A stretch of DNA of 64,000 nt from Astragalus membranaceus (Eukaryota > Streptophyta > Magnoliopsida > Fabales > Fabaceae), in NCBI GenBank assembly GCA_039519185.1, contig CM076846.1, positions 149,186,605 through 149,250,604 on the forward strand, given 5' to 3'. Position 1 is the stretch's first letter; every line of letters starts with the position of its first letter. Positions 21,740 through 33,740 of the stretch are shown here, piece after piece. The translations under genes were made by a program, and so were the position numbers. The notes below the pieces were generated by a model that was not told the DNA's origin, searched no databases, and worked only from the letters and a program-made list of their open reading frames with translations.

Positions 21740-22793
21740 TGATCAGTGCATTTTGATGCACATTCTTCCATGTTTATACTTAAGCATTTCTATGTTTTGC
21801 TTTGTTTATTTTTATGTTTTATAATGTTTTTCTAATTTAGTTTATTTTTGGCTTAATTTGATTTCCGTATTTTATTTTCAGCTTTAGCAGCTTTCACGGA
21901 AAAATTCATAACTGGAGCTACGAGTATCGGATCGATGCGTTCTAATATGCGTTGAAAAGCCAAGAGAAAGAGCTGCAACTTTCATGTTGAAGTCAAAAGC
22001 TAATTCGGAGCGCAAGAGTCCCAAATAATTCGCTGAAGTTCCAGACTTAATGAATATTTAGTTTTGGGCCGGACTTTTTATGTTTTTCGACCCTATTGGG
22101 TTATGACCCGAATTCCTTGTTTTCCATTATACCTAGGCAGCCGTTTACTGTTCACGGAGTTCACTATTCACGAAATTTTTTGGAAGTTCTTGGGTACGAA
22201 TTCTCATGGAGAACTAACCGATCCAGACAATTTGCTGTATTCAGGTTCCGACACCTTGAGATTTTAGTAATTATAATCCAGGTTTTCTATTCCTTTCAAT
22301 ATCAATCTATGTCTCTTGTTTGCTTAATTCGATTTACATTGGTTGTATTGGTTTAATTCGATTGATTGTATGATCCTAACTATAGACACGTTATCGTTTG
22401 CTTAATTCGTTATCGTGTTCGTTTAATTCATGTTTGCTTAATTCATGAAACTTAATCCCGTTTGCTTAATTCGGATAATAGGAACATACAACTTATACTA
22501 TCAATTGCGCTTGTCACTTGATATTATAGTAGAATAGGAATAGGTAATTTGCGGTTGGAATTACGACAATCGATGATAGGCAGGAACCGAATCAGTAAAT
22601 TGATTCTTAAACTTATTTGATAATCACTTATTTACTCTATTTGTTAAATCGAACCTTAAACCAAACACCCCCTAATTCGATTTCAGTTGGTTAATTATTA
22701 TACAAGAATCCTTGAGAACGATATCCGAGTTGTCGTTACCGTATACTACATTTTTAAAATCACTCGTTTTGATCCGTGCGCGACAGCGGATCA
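21740..22793 (+). repeat. Element D 3' LTR
   Basis: Same length as the 5' LTR. Differences seen: two near 21936-21952, one near 22094 and two near 22340-22346. Confidence 0.94.
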
Positions 22794-22798
22794 GCGAA

Positions 22799-25700
22799 CA
22801 ACAAGGGTTGGCAAATCATATCCCTGAAGTAGTTTTGGTAAACCGAAACCAGAACGCTGACGAGGTTGTTCGACAAGTGCAACGAAATAATATTGGCGCT
22901 CAAGATAATATAGCCACTTTAGTGGAAACTATAATGGCTCAGAATGGCCTTAACATAGGTTTACATAGGCCTAATTTCATATCACCATTGTGTGAATATG
23001 TATTACAAACGGAATTGCCAAGAGGTTGGAAAATTCCTAAGTTTACCAAATTTGGTGGTGACACAAACGAGTCTACTGTCGAACACATTGCACGTTTCTT
23101 GACTGAGGCTGGGGACATAGCCCAAAACGAGAATTTGAGAATGAAATGTTTCCCAAATTCTCTAACAAAGAATGCCTTCACGTGGTTTACCACATTGCCT
23201 CCTGCTTCTGTATTCACATGGGGTCAACTAGAAAAGGCGTTCCATGCACAATTTTACATGGGTCAGTCAAAGATTAGTCTAAAAGAACTGGCCAGCGTTC
23301 GACGCAAAATGCCTGAGACCGTTGATGACTATCTGAATAGGTTTAGACTTTTAAAATCTCGTTGTTTTACACAAGTACCTGAACATGAACTCGTCGAAAT
23401 GGCTGCGGGTGGCCTCGATTATTCGATCAGGAAGAAATTGGACACATCTCATCTAAGGGATATGGCCCAATTAGCTGACAGAGTTCGACAAGTGGAAAGA
23501 CTTAAAGAAGAAAAATCTACGTCAAATAGGTTTCATAAAAAAGAAAAAGTGGCTTATGTCGAAGAAGAATTCGACACCACACTTAGTGATGTCGAAAGAG
23601 AGGAGATAGACGTAGCTGAACTTAAGCCTGGTCCTCCTTACACCTGTAAAGTGTTAAGGCCTGCACATGGGGGCAACCCTGTAGAGCCTAAAAATGATAG
23701 GTTTATGCCTAAAACTTATACATTCGACGTTACTAAATGTGATGAGATTTTCGATCTTTTGGTAAATGATGGCCAAGTATTGGTGCCTAAAGGTTTAAAA
23801 GTGTCAACTATTGACCAAAGAAAGAAAAAGGGTTACTGTAAGTTCCATAATTTTTTGGGACATAACACTGACCGTTGTGTACTTTTCAGGGATATTGTAC
23901 AAAAGGCAATCGAAGAGGGGAGGCTGAAATTTGCTGATAAGAAAATGAAGGCGCCCATGCTGATTGACACTGATCCATTACCCAAAGCTGAAGCCATGTA
24001 TGCAGAACCTTTCGAAACGAATGTAAACATGGTAGATGCTGAAATGGAAGATCCTCAAAGAAAACTTAAATCCTCTACCAAGAAATTGGAGGGTTTTATA
24101 TATGCTGAAGGGAAGAAACAAGAGATAACCTTGAAAGAGTACGATGGGAAGCTACATGCTGTGTACCCAAAAGCTGAAGAGGAATCGATAGACTTCCTCA
24201 ACAGATGTAAGTGGAACAATTCTGAAGTCATGCTGTGTCCAAGGTGCAGTGCTGTTTTTGATAAGGAAGCAGCCAAAGCTGTCGAGGGATACCAAGAGCA
24301 GGAACAACGCAAGAGAAAATGGCTTGACAACAGGCCAGATTTTAGCTTCGAAAAGGGAGACCTTCCTTACGAGATTAATGTTTCTACTAAGCCGTCGACA
24401 AGTAAGCAACAGTTTGTTAAGAAAACCTCAACCCAGAAGGGGTTCTTGAAGATTTCGTCCGAAAAATCTTTTGTTCCTAGGTCAAATGCTCCTGTCGGGC
24501 AATGGATGTACAATAACAAACAAGCTAGAGCTGTTAAACAGGGTTTGGATGCTGCTAAGTATAATTACCAGAATAATTATAAAAGGAAAAATCTCATGAC
24601 TAAGACCCAGTGGCGTCGTTACCAGAGACAGCAGAAAAAAAAGAAGGTGCTTGTGGATGTTGATAAAGTTCCAAGTTTTCTGGCAAACAACTGTGTTCCA
24701 CGAAGCATGGTGACAACAAAAGATGTGGCTGAGAAAACTGGAGATGTCAAAGAAGCGAATGCAGAGGAGAATGGTGCTGTTACAAGTCAAACAGATGCTG
24801 CGAACAAGGATCCAGATAAGAAGGGGTTCGAGTTATCAGCTTCCGCCAAGTCTTTCGTTCCAACGGCAGCTCCTACATATGAGAAGTGGATACATGCTGG
24901 GTGTAGACATTACAGACATGCTAGTCCGCGTGGTGATGTTGTTGAAAAAGAGAAGGGCAAAGCTGTTGTCATAGAAAAGCCAAGAAAGCCTGCTCTTGAA
25001 AGGATTTTTCCTCCGTTGTCGAAGTTGAAGGAGCAAAACTCTGATTTCGAGGAAGAAACAGAGTCAGATTCTGATTATTCTTTCGACGTTGTTTGCAATG
25101 TGGTGTCAATACTACCTGTTGAGTATGATGTCATCACGGTACCAAATGATGTAGAAGAGGATTTTACTGAAGATATGGCTCATCATAAGCCAATGTGTTA
25201 CTATGTGATGGACGATGGCTGCGTCGAAGAACAGACAGCAACTTTTGAAAGGCCAGATATGGTTATGAAAGACCATTTGAAGCCATTGTATGTGCAGGTC
25301 AAAGCAAATGGCGTTGGCATAAACAAAGTCCTGGTAGATGGCGGCGCTGCGGTAAATCTAATGCCACAGTGTTTGTTGAAAAAAATAGGTAAATTCGACA
25401 CAGATCTGAGCCCACACAACGTTGTGTTGAGAAACTATGAAGGCAAGTCTGGCCATTCTTTAGGTGCCATTGAAATAGATTTGGTAGTAGGAACAGTGAA
25501 GAGAAAGACTATGTTCTTGGTGATAGCTTCAAAAGCTAATTATAACATGCTCCTTGGAAGAGAATGGACTCATGGAGTAGGTGCCGTACCCTCAACTTTG
25601 CATCAACGTTTGGTGATTTGGAAGGAAGATGGTCTGGTTGAAAATATAGAGGCAGACCAAAGTTATTTTCGAGCTGAAGTGAACCAAATAACAAGAGAAA

Positions 25701-25882
25701 ACTTTGAGAAACAAATGGCTAAAATTGCGCCATTTACATCTTCGCCAGCATATACTCCCCATGATAGCACACTTGCTTCAGTGAACTTACATCCAATGTA
25801 TGGTTTCATGTGGGAAAGACAAATGGTGGGAGATGTAGGTGTTTATCCTGTTCCTCCAACAGGATGGGACACTGATTCTTAA
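22799..25882 (+). pseudogene. Element B gag C-terminal part and protease
   Basis: Continues gag in phase after element D. Features: LHRPNFISPLCEYVLQTELP, the retrotransposon gag core (PNSLTKNAFTWFTTLP, WGQLEKAFHAQFYMG, VDDYLNRFRLLKSRCF, EMAAGGLDYSIRKKL), a zinc-knuckle-like YCKFHNFLGHNTDRC (about 23838-23880), a CPRCSAVFDKEA segment, a basic/acidic linker, and an aspartic protease with VDGGAAVNLMP (about 25335) and MLLGREWTHG. TAA at 25880-25882. The pol frame begins in the +1 frame, overlapping this end. Without the D insertion gag-pro would be about 1260 aa. The homologous part of element C carries an extra stop that B lacks. Confidence 0.9.
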
Positions 25883-25895
25883 AGATTTGTTTCTT

Positions 25896-28800
25896 ATGTC
25901 AGCCCCCAATGCATGGGACAAGATTACGGCTTATATGGCCGAAAACAAGATAAAGGCGGCTATGGAAGCCGAATTGATTCAACAAACAATGGCTGTCGAA
26001 GCCAGGGACTCTGAAGAGAAAAACGGCATCATCATAGAAGAAAGACTTGATTGCATTTATGATGATGGGCCATTAGGGTTCGAAAAGGATCCTAGAGATT
26101 TAACAAGGCGTATGCAAGCTCAAGACCCATTGGAAGAAGTAGACTTGGGAGATGGCTCAAAGAAAAGGCCAACTTATATTAGTGCATACCTTGATGTCGC
26201 ATTGAAAGCCCAAGTTATAACATTACTAAGGGAGTTCAAAGACTGCTTTGCTTGGGACTACGACGAAATGCCTGGTCTAAGTCGAGAAGTTGTAGAGATG
26301 CAACTCCCAATTCGCCCAGGGAAGAAACCGGTGAAACAAATGCCAAGGAGATTTGCCCCTCAAGTGTTGACGAAGATCAAGGAAGAAATCGAAAGGCTAT
26401 TCAGGAATAAGTTCATCAGAACTGCCAGGTATGTCGAATGGTTAGCTAATATAGTCCCTGTAATAAAGAAAAATGGCACACTTAGAGTTTGCATAGACTT
26501 TAGAGATTTAAATAATGCTACTCCCAAAGATGAATATGCTATGCCTGTGGCAGAAATGCTAATTGATTCGGCAGCGGGATTTGAATATCTCAGTATGCTA
26601 GATGGTTATTCCGGGTATAATCAAATTTTCATTGCTGAAAAGGATGTAGCGAAAACCGCATTTTGATGCCCAGGGGCGTTAGGTGTTTACGAATGGGTAG
26701 TGATGCCATTTGGTTTAAAAAATGCTAGGGCTACATACCAAAGGGCAATGAATTCTATATTTCATGATTTTATTGACAATTTTATGCAAGTATATATAGA
26801 TGATGTGGTGGTAAAATCTTCCTCAGAAAATGGTCACTTGAACCATCTTCGACAATCTCTTGAAAGAATGAGGAAATATGGATTAAAAATGAATCCACTA
26901 AAATGTGCCTTCTGTGTACGAGCAGGTGATTTCCTGGGTTTTGTAGTGCATAAAAAAGGCATTGAGATCAACCAGAATAAGACTAAAGCTATTATGGAAA
27001 CGAAGGCTCCTTCTACCAAGAAAGAACTTCAGTCATTGCTAGGAAAGATTAATTTTCTTCGAAGATTTATATCAAATCTAAGTGGCAAAACGCAAGCATT
27101 TTCGCCATTGTTAAGATTGAAGAAAGAAGACGTGTTCAAGTGGGAACAAGTCCATCAAGCAGCTTTTGATGAAATTAAGTTTTATTTAATGAAACCACCA
27201 ATTTTATTGCCAGTTATTAGAAATAAAGTGCTAAAATTGTATATAGCAGCTTCTGATAACACCATAGGTAGCATGTTAGCACAAGAGGATGATAATGGTG
27301 TCGAAAGGGCCATTTATTACCTTAGTAGAGTGTTGATTGATGCTGAAACAAGGTATAACCCAATAGAAAAATTGTGCATTTGCTTGTATTTCTCTTGCAC
27401 AAAGTTAAAGCAATATATAAAGCCAGCTGATGTATATGTTTATTCGCATTTTGATGTAATTAAGCATATGTTATCAAAACCAATGCTACACAGTCGAATT
27501 GGTAAATGGGCTCTAGCTTTATTAGAATATAACTTAACATATCAACCTCTCAAGTCAGTCAAAGGACAAGTGGTCACCGATTTCATAGTAGACCACTCTG
27601 TTGTCGAAAATATGATAAGTATTGTAGACACGCGTCCTTGGAAGTTATATTTCGACGGTTCAAGCCATAAAAAGGGAGTTGGGATTGGCATGTTAATTAT
27701 AACCCCTAATAATATCCCAACGAAGTATAAGTTTCGAATTCAAGAATCTTGCTCCAATAATGAGGCGGAGTACGGGGCTTTAATTGTAGGCCTTAAAATT
27801 TTGCTCGAATTGGGGGCAGATCATGTCGAAATAAAAGGTGATTCTGAACTGGTTATCAAACAGTTAACCAAGGAATACAAATGTATTAAAGAACACCTTA
27901 TAAAGTATTATGTTGTTGCCAACACTATGTTACAGAAGTTCACAACTGTACACCTAGAACATTTACCACGGGTTAAAAATCAAGTGGCAAATGATTTGGC
28001 ACAAATAGCTTCAGGCTACAAAGTTTCAGCACAAAGCCTAAAAGAGTTGATTGAGATAAAAGACAAACTCGTTTTAGTCGATTCTCTTTCTCATGATACA
28101 TCTTCAACGTTATTGTCAACACCAAAAACTTGGGGGCCAATAAATACAAGTGAAGAAATTGTCGAAAAACATCACATTGATGATTATATTAATCTAGCAG
28201 AAATTTTTGCTCTTGACAATATGATTGGTAATGATTGGCGGAGGCCTATTGTAGAGTATCTGCAAAATCCTACAGGAAACACTAATAGAAAAGTGAAATA
28301 CAGAGCTTTAAGTTATGTGATAATTGGAAACGAGTTGCTCAAGAAAACTCCGGAAGGAGTGTTATTAAAATGTCTTAGTGAGAATGAGGCATATTTGGCA
28401 CTCTCTAATACGCATAGTGGAGCTTGTGGTTCACATCAAGTAGGCCACAAAATGAAATGGTTATTGTTTCGACAAGGAATGTATTGGCCAACTATGTTGA
28501 AAGATTGCATAGAGTTTGCCAAAGGATGTCAAGAATGCCAAAAGCATGCTGGGATAGAACGTGTGCCTGCGAGTGAGTTACATTCTATAGTCAAGCCTTG
28601 GCCGTTTAGAGGTTGGGCCCTAGACGTAATCGGAGAGATAAAACCAACTTCATCAAAAGGCCATAGATACATCCTTGTGGGGATTGATTACTTTACCAAA
28701 TGGGTTGAAGCAATACCTCTAGCCAATGTTGATCAAGAGGCAGTTGTAAAGTTCATTCAAAATCATATCATTTATAGGTATGGAATTCCAGAAACCATAA

Positions 28801-29504
28801 CTACGGATCAGGGTACTGTTTTTACTGGTCGAAAAATGGTGGAGTTTGCTGCTGAAATTGGTTTTAAGTTATTGACTTCGACACCGTACTACGCACAAGC
28901 CAATGGTCAGGTGGAAGCTGCCAATAAAATCATTATTAATTTGATTAAAAAGCATGTTGGGCGAAAACCCAAAAATTGGCACAATACGCTTGATCAAATA
29001 TTGTGGGCTTGTCGAACTTCACCTAAAGGATCTATCAACACTACTCCTTACAGGCTAACATTTGGACATGACGCAGTGTTACCTGTTGAGATTTGTTTAC
29101 AATCAACAAGAATTCAGAGGCAGGAGGAAATTCCCTATGATCACTATTGGAATATGATGCTCGACGAATTGGTTGATTTAGACGAAGAAAGGTTGTTAGC
29201 GTTAGAAATGCTTATTCGTCAAAAAGAAAGAGTAGCTAAAGCTTACAACAAAAAGGTTAAGTCGAAAACCTTTGAAGAGGGAGAGTTAGTGTGGAAAGTC
29301 TTGTTACCTATGGACAAAAAAGATAGAGTTTTAGGTAAATGGTCACCAGGGTGGGAAGGCCCACTTCGCGTGTTGCAGTGTTTTTCGAATGGCGCTTATG
29401 AAGTCGAAGAACTGGGTGACGAAAACAGGATATTTAGAATAAATGGCAAGTACTTGAAACAGTATAAGCCAACGCTGAATGAAATAAAAATTGAACAAAA
29501 GTAG
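25896..29504 (+). pseudogene. Element B pol: RT, RNase H, second RNase H, integrase; one stop
   Basis: The pol frame is open from about 25839; the first conserved Met (MSAPNAWDKITAYM) is 25896, 13 nt after the gag-pro stop. RT: RRFAPQVLTKIKEEIERLF, NGTLRVCIDFRDLNNATP, MPFGLKNARATYQRAMN, catalytic YIDD at 26793-26804. First RNase H about 27230-27420; second, archaeal-like RNase H from PWKLYFDGSSHKKGVGIG (27640) to GDSELVIKQLTKEY. Integrase: zinc domain (SGACGSHQVGHKM, CQECQKH), DDE core (WALDVIGE, TTDQGT, QANGQVEAANK) and a C-terminal GKWSPGWEGPL region. A TGA at 26664-26666 replaces the Arg codon of FRCPG in RT, consistent with C-to-T deamination of CGA. Otherwise the frame is uninterrupted. 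Confidence 0.92.
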
Positions 29505-29592
29505 ATAAAGGAAAGTTGTTCAGAAATGGTAATGTAAAGTACGAAAGAAAATTACATAACCATTGTCAAATCTCTAAAACTATTACAGAACT

Positions 29593-32500
29593 TTAAAAAT
29601 TCTTCAAAGAGGCCTTGCACCTTTCAAGAATGCTAGCACTCAAAGAGATGGAAGTCTCAGGAAGGTTCAAGCTTTTGTCGAGTTCAGAAATAGCAACTTG
29701 GCGTTGATTGGCGTTTTCCAAGTGCTCTATGGCTGTCAATGCTTCAGTTTCCTGTTGCGAAGAGGAAGAGTTTCTCATCCTTTCTTCGATCAAACCTTTC
29801 TGGTACTTAGCATTCGACATCTTTGTTTGAAGAATTCTCATTTCTTCATCGTAGCGTTGGATTTTTAGATCCCATTCGGCAATCTCTTTTTTAGCCTCTT
29901 CTGCTTGTGCCTCAAGAGCTTCAATGTTACTCTGAGCAACATTAAGAGAGCCAAGCTCCTTCTCACGGAGTTGGACTTCTTGTTCTTTCTTCTTGAGAGT
30001 ACTAGACCGTTGCTTGAGTAGAAGAGAGAGCTGCTCGAAGAGAGAACCAAACTCGATTGAGAAAAGGAGGAATTCTTGAGAAGGATCTGACCTATTTATC
30101 TTCTGAATGAGAGTCTTGATTTCAAGATACTCAGAAGGGTTTTGAGAAAGCCTCGTTACAAGGTCCCCAGCTAATATCTTAGCCTTCAATTGTCGGATCA
30201 GGTCTTCTGTCGATTCTTGGTTAATAGAGGCTAAGGAAGTAGTCGAAGAGCTGTTAGTCAAGTGTGTTGACGAACTTTGAAGGCTCAACATAATTCTTAA
30301 AGCGGCCAAAGGGCTCTTTTTCTTCATCTCAGAAAGCTCTTGTTCACTGACAGCACTACTAGTCGACTCTTTAGCAGAAGTAGTCGGAGTTTTAGATTCA
30401 GCTTGGCCAAGATCTTTTTCTCCTACATCAGCCATGGGTGCGTCGAGTTTTTCTTGAGAAATGACTTCCTTTTGTTGTGGTTCCTCTTTTTCTGGATTGT
30501 TGGCTCCTTCTTGGGCTTTGGTGTTTGTTTCAGCAAGAGCTTTAGGTTCAGAATTACCAACATTAGAAGTGTCAGCATCGACAATTGGGAGTTTTGCTTC
30601 GGCAGGTGGATTAATGGTCTCCACAAAAGTGGTTTCCATGTTTGTTGTCGACGGGGTTTCCGTTGCAACGAGTTCTTGGGCCACATTGTCCATTGAAAGA
30701 TTTGGGGGAATTTCTTCGACAGCTAGATCAGGTGTTAGTGTAGGCGAAGAAGGCCTAGCAAAAGAAAGCTCTCGTGCTGCAACTTCAGTTAAAGATTCGA
30801 CAACAGGAGTTTGGACAGGTTTATCTACCTGTTTACATTAAGTTACGCTATTAGTGTCGAAATTAACGCAGTTGTGAAACAAACGAAGTTTAAGATAAAA
30901 TTCAAAGGAATGCTTACCTTACGTTTCTTGCCTAAAGGGGAAAGTTGAAGTTCGAAAGGCTCTTTGATAGTAATGCCTTTTGTTTCCCTTTGAGGGTCAA
31001 GTAAAGTTCTCTTCCTCGACCTCTGTTTAAGAGGAATATCATCCTCACTTTCGGTGTCCTGAAGAGAGAAATCAGTTTACAATGCAGGCAACATTATAGA
31101 GTAGGTGATGAACTTGAAAGAGTTTTCGAGTCAAAGAGGAGGTTTATAAACGTTACCTCAGAGCTAGAAGAGACAACTAGTTTTCCTCGAATTTTCGTCT
31201 TCTGAAGAGGGCTTGGTGCTTTGGGTACTTTCTGAAAGAAGAAAAGTTTTCGACATGATTGAGAGTCCTTACTCAGGAAAAAACTTGGAATGAGGTGATA
31301 ACAATGTACCTTTTGTGAGGTAAGACTCGAGGCAGGGCTTGCTTCAATTTTCTTCTTGATTTTTGGAGAGGGATTCTTTGTTGTTTTCTTGCTTCCTTTT
31401 CCCTTCGACTTGGCTATAGTTTTTTCTGATGTCGAAAATATTGGAAAGCAAGCAATAATTAAACTTGACTACAAGTAGTGAAATTTTAAAAGACATAAAA
31501 ATGTCGAAAAGATACATACCTTTCTGTCGGGAAGGGAAAGCAGACCTCAGTTTCTTCAAGAGCCTTTCGTCAAAAGTGTCGATGGTTCCGCCAGCAGCGT
31601 TAGTGTAATACTCGAGCCACCAGTCATGGAACTTGCCAGTACAGGAAAATTTGGGATTGAAGTTGAGAGGCTCGAAATCCAGAGCTTTGTAATGAAACTC
31701 TTTGAAAGACCGTTCATAGTCTCTCTCGGTTTCTGGAGTCATAATTTCTCGCCTGTGAAGATGCATGGGCGCAGGTCGAATTTGGCAGAGGCCAAATTGC
31801 CTTGCAAAGTAACTTGGGAAATATCTGCTAATTCCGAAGTTTTCTTTCTTCCTGCTGGGAGTGAGTCTAGTGGAAAGGATGGCTGGGGAAAGGTATGCTT
31901 GCCAAATTCTGTTAGTTTCTTCGACATGTTCAGTAGAAGTAGAGGGAAATGCTCTTCTAAACCAAGCAGGTCCATGGGGTCGGTCCAAAAAAGGGGCCAT
32001 AGAATCTTTGAATTGGGTGCAGTTTAGAAAAATCTCGAAGTAAATACAGAAACCGAGAGAGAAGCTTAGGGTCGAAAGTTTCACCCAAAGGCTTTAGGCC
32101 AGTAATGGCAGCCACGTCTAAGAGAGTGGGGGATAGCATACCACATTTGAGATGGAGACTGTGGGAGGTGCAATCCCAAAATTGCATGGCTGCCAAAATC
32201 AAGGTGCTGTTATACTTAGGCCCATACCTCGACAACTGAATTAGGTCGAAAATACCCTGCTTCTTCCAGATATTGGCTTTCTTAGCTTCTACTTTGTTAA
32301 GCCAATTTATATAAATTTTTTGGTCAACCCTAGGTGCAGACCTAAAAACCCTATAAGGAGTGACTAAAAAATCTAAATGGAAGGGTTTTTCAAAGAAGAT
32401 TCTAGGCCGAAGCTTACGAAGACTAGGGAAAATCTCTTCAATTTCTTCATTTTCTAGCAAGATGTTAGGAAAAGGGCCCAAAAAGGCATGGGTATAAGGT

Positions 32501-32661
32501 TCAGCAGAAGGAATTAGTACCTGCTTTTGCCAAATGAGTGTTCGTCCATCAGTAAGGGCAGGTTCATCAACAAACTCTTCAACTGGTTGAGCGTCTTTAA
32601 GTTCGTCGGTTTCTTTCGGGTTGTTGATGAGTTTCGGAGCAGCGTTGGAGGATGAAGCCAT
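29593..32661 (-). pseudogene. Element B antisense accessory gene (PMD + coiled coil), 5 exons, damaged exon 1
   Basis: Convergent with pol, 88 bp beyond its stop. Exons on the minus strand: 31520-32661, 31310-31425, 31157-31231, 30918-31058, 29593-30828; all junctions are GT-AG and the phases fit. Exon 1 starts MASSSNAAPKL and carries a plant-mobile-domain core (QLSRYGPKYNSTLILAAMQF, SLHLKCGMLSPTLLDVAAI, GLKPLGETFDP). Relative to element C it has lost a net 428 nt near 32040-32075, which shifts frame; the rest (MAPFLDRPHGPAWF, IWQAYLSP) is in another frame. Middle exons are Lys-rich, then SSSSE|DTESEDD and QRSRKR/GKKRK basic clusters. The last exon is acidic and Ser/Thr-rich, then a coiled coil (WDLKIQRYDEEMRILQTKMS). 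Function unknown; PMD proteins of plants act in the nucleus. Confidence 0.8.
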
Positions 32662-32760
32662 GAGTTCAAGAATAGAAATGGAGAATTCAAAAGTTTTTGT
32701 TTTTTCAGAAATGACTCTAAGGTTTCAAGCGAGTAAAGAGAAAAATGAGAGGACTCATTT

Positions 32761-32770
32761 GCTTTTATAT
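32761..32770 (-). promoter_or_regulatory. Putative TATA box of the element B antisense gene
   Basis: Minus-strand ATATAAAAGC lies about 100 bp upstream of the antisense ATG (32661). Further upstream on the same strand is a CACGTGG-type motif (about 32850-32856). The equivalent position in element C also has a TATA-like box. Confidence 0.5.
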
Positions 32771-33035
32771 GTTGGCGTGTACAGTGGTTCCCACGATTAC
32801 CACAACGCACACGTTTATGACCTTTCAAGGACGTGATGGCCCATCAACTATGCCACGTGACCCAATTAGGCAGTTTATGTTATTCGTGCCATTTTAGCTG
32901 CGCCACTTTATCTGTGCAGGTCATGATGGCACTTTTCTCTCACTATTTAAATGCAGAAGGTAGTTGGAAGCGACGGTTCGCAGTTTTCAAAAAACGTCCT
33001 TTCTTCTTCTACCTTTCAAATTGTCGAAAGAGACA

Positions 33036-33052
33036 TTTTTTGGGGGGCAATC
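33036..33052 (+). other. Element B polypurine tract
   Basis: ttttttggggggcaatc ends directly at the 3' LTR start. The G-run after a T-run and the position are as expected for plus-strand primer formation. Element C has nearly the same sequence. Confidence 0.8.
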
Positions 33053-33735
33053 TGTTACCTCGAGATTTCGACAGTAGTATTTGAATAGGTATTATAAAGG
33101 TTCAGTTCCTTATTAATGATACTTTGGAAGTTACAGGTCTCATTCAAGTCAATCTGCTACCAGTTTCGACAAAGGAAGTTTTCGAGCGTGGATAGTTAGG
33201 AAGGAGTTCGACAAGCCGATGCGTGGATTCTATAGGGAAACAGAGCAAAGGTCTTTTCGACAAGTGGTGTCCAAGGTTTCGACAAGCGGTTACCAGCGAA
33301 CCGGTTGAAGTTAGAATTCAAAGAGCAGTTAAGGGCGGTTACTAGCCGTTTGTGTATACTTCTAGTGGTATATATACGATTTTGTAATAGAAAATAAGGG
33401 ACACAAATCATTACGCAAGTTACAGAATTCTGAAACTCTAACTTCCAAGCCAAAGCGAAAAACGAGTAGAAGAATCATTGTTCATTGTATGTGATTGTGC
33501 ACCATTTCTTCTTTATTATTATTCAACTCAATTCGAATTTGTTTACATCTTTGCAAACCATTTACTACTTCTTTTATTTTAGTTCCGTTTTTATGGTAAA
33601 CTGTCCCCTTTTCTTTAAATTTCTTCTAATCAAAACACTGGTGTTCAAAGGCAATTGCACAGAGATTTTTCTAGTTTGATCTCACAAACATTCCTCATAA
33701 AACTAGTGATTGTTTGCTAAAAACACCAGCAAACA
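33053..33735 (+). repeat. Element B 3' LTR
   Basis: Starts TGTTACC and ends GCAAACA. It is essentially identical to the 5' LTR (one difference near 33153). Confidence 0.93.
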
Positions 33736-33740
33736 ACTGT

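Larger units (their letters stand above)
16402..22793 (+). mobile_element. Element D: young non-autonomous Athila-type element, TSD gcgaa
   Basis: LTRs 16402-17455 and 21740-22793 (1054 bp each; about five differences) begin TGATCAGTGC and end GCGGATCA. Target duplications gcgaa are at 16397-16401 and 22794-22798. A tRNA-Asp-like PBS follows the 5' LTR and a polypurine tract precedes the 3' LTR. The single ORF encodes gag and protease and stops at the beginning of RT, so RT, RNase H and integrase are deleted. It is nested in element B gag. Confidence 0.94.
14952..33735 (+). mobile_element. Element B: young Tat-type Ty3/gypsy retrotransposon with antisense gene
   Basis: LTRs at 14952-15634 and 33053-33735 (683 bp each) differ at a single position that I could find. 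The flanks gctgt and actgt match 4 of 5. Order: 5' LTR, PBS-like TGG... at 15638, gag (split by element D), protease, pol with RT, RNase H, a second RNase H and integrase, a minus-strand accessory gene, a polypurine tract (ttttttggggggcaatc, about 33036-33052), 3' LTR. The second RNase H between the first RNase H and integrase is a known hallmark of the Tat clade. It inserted into the minisatellite of solo LTR 2. Confidence 0.92.
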
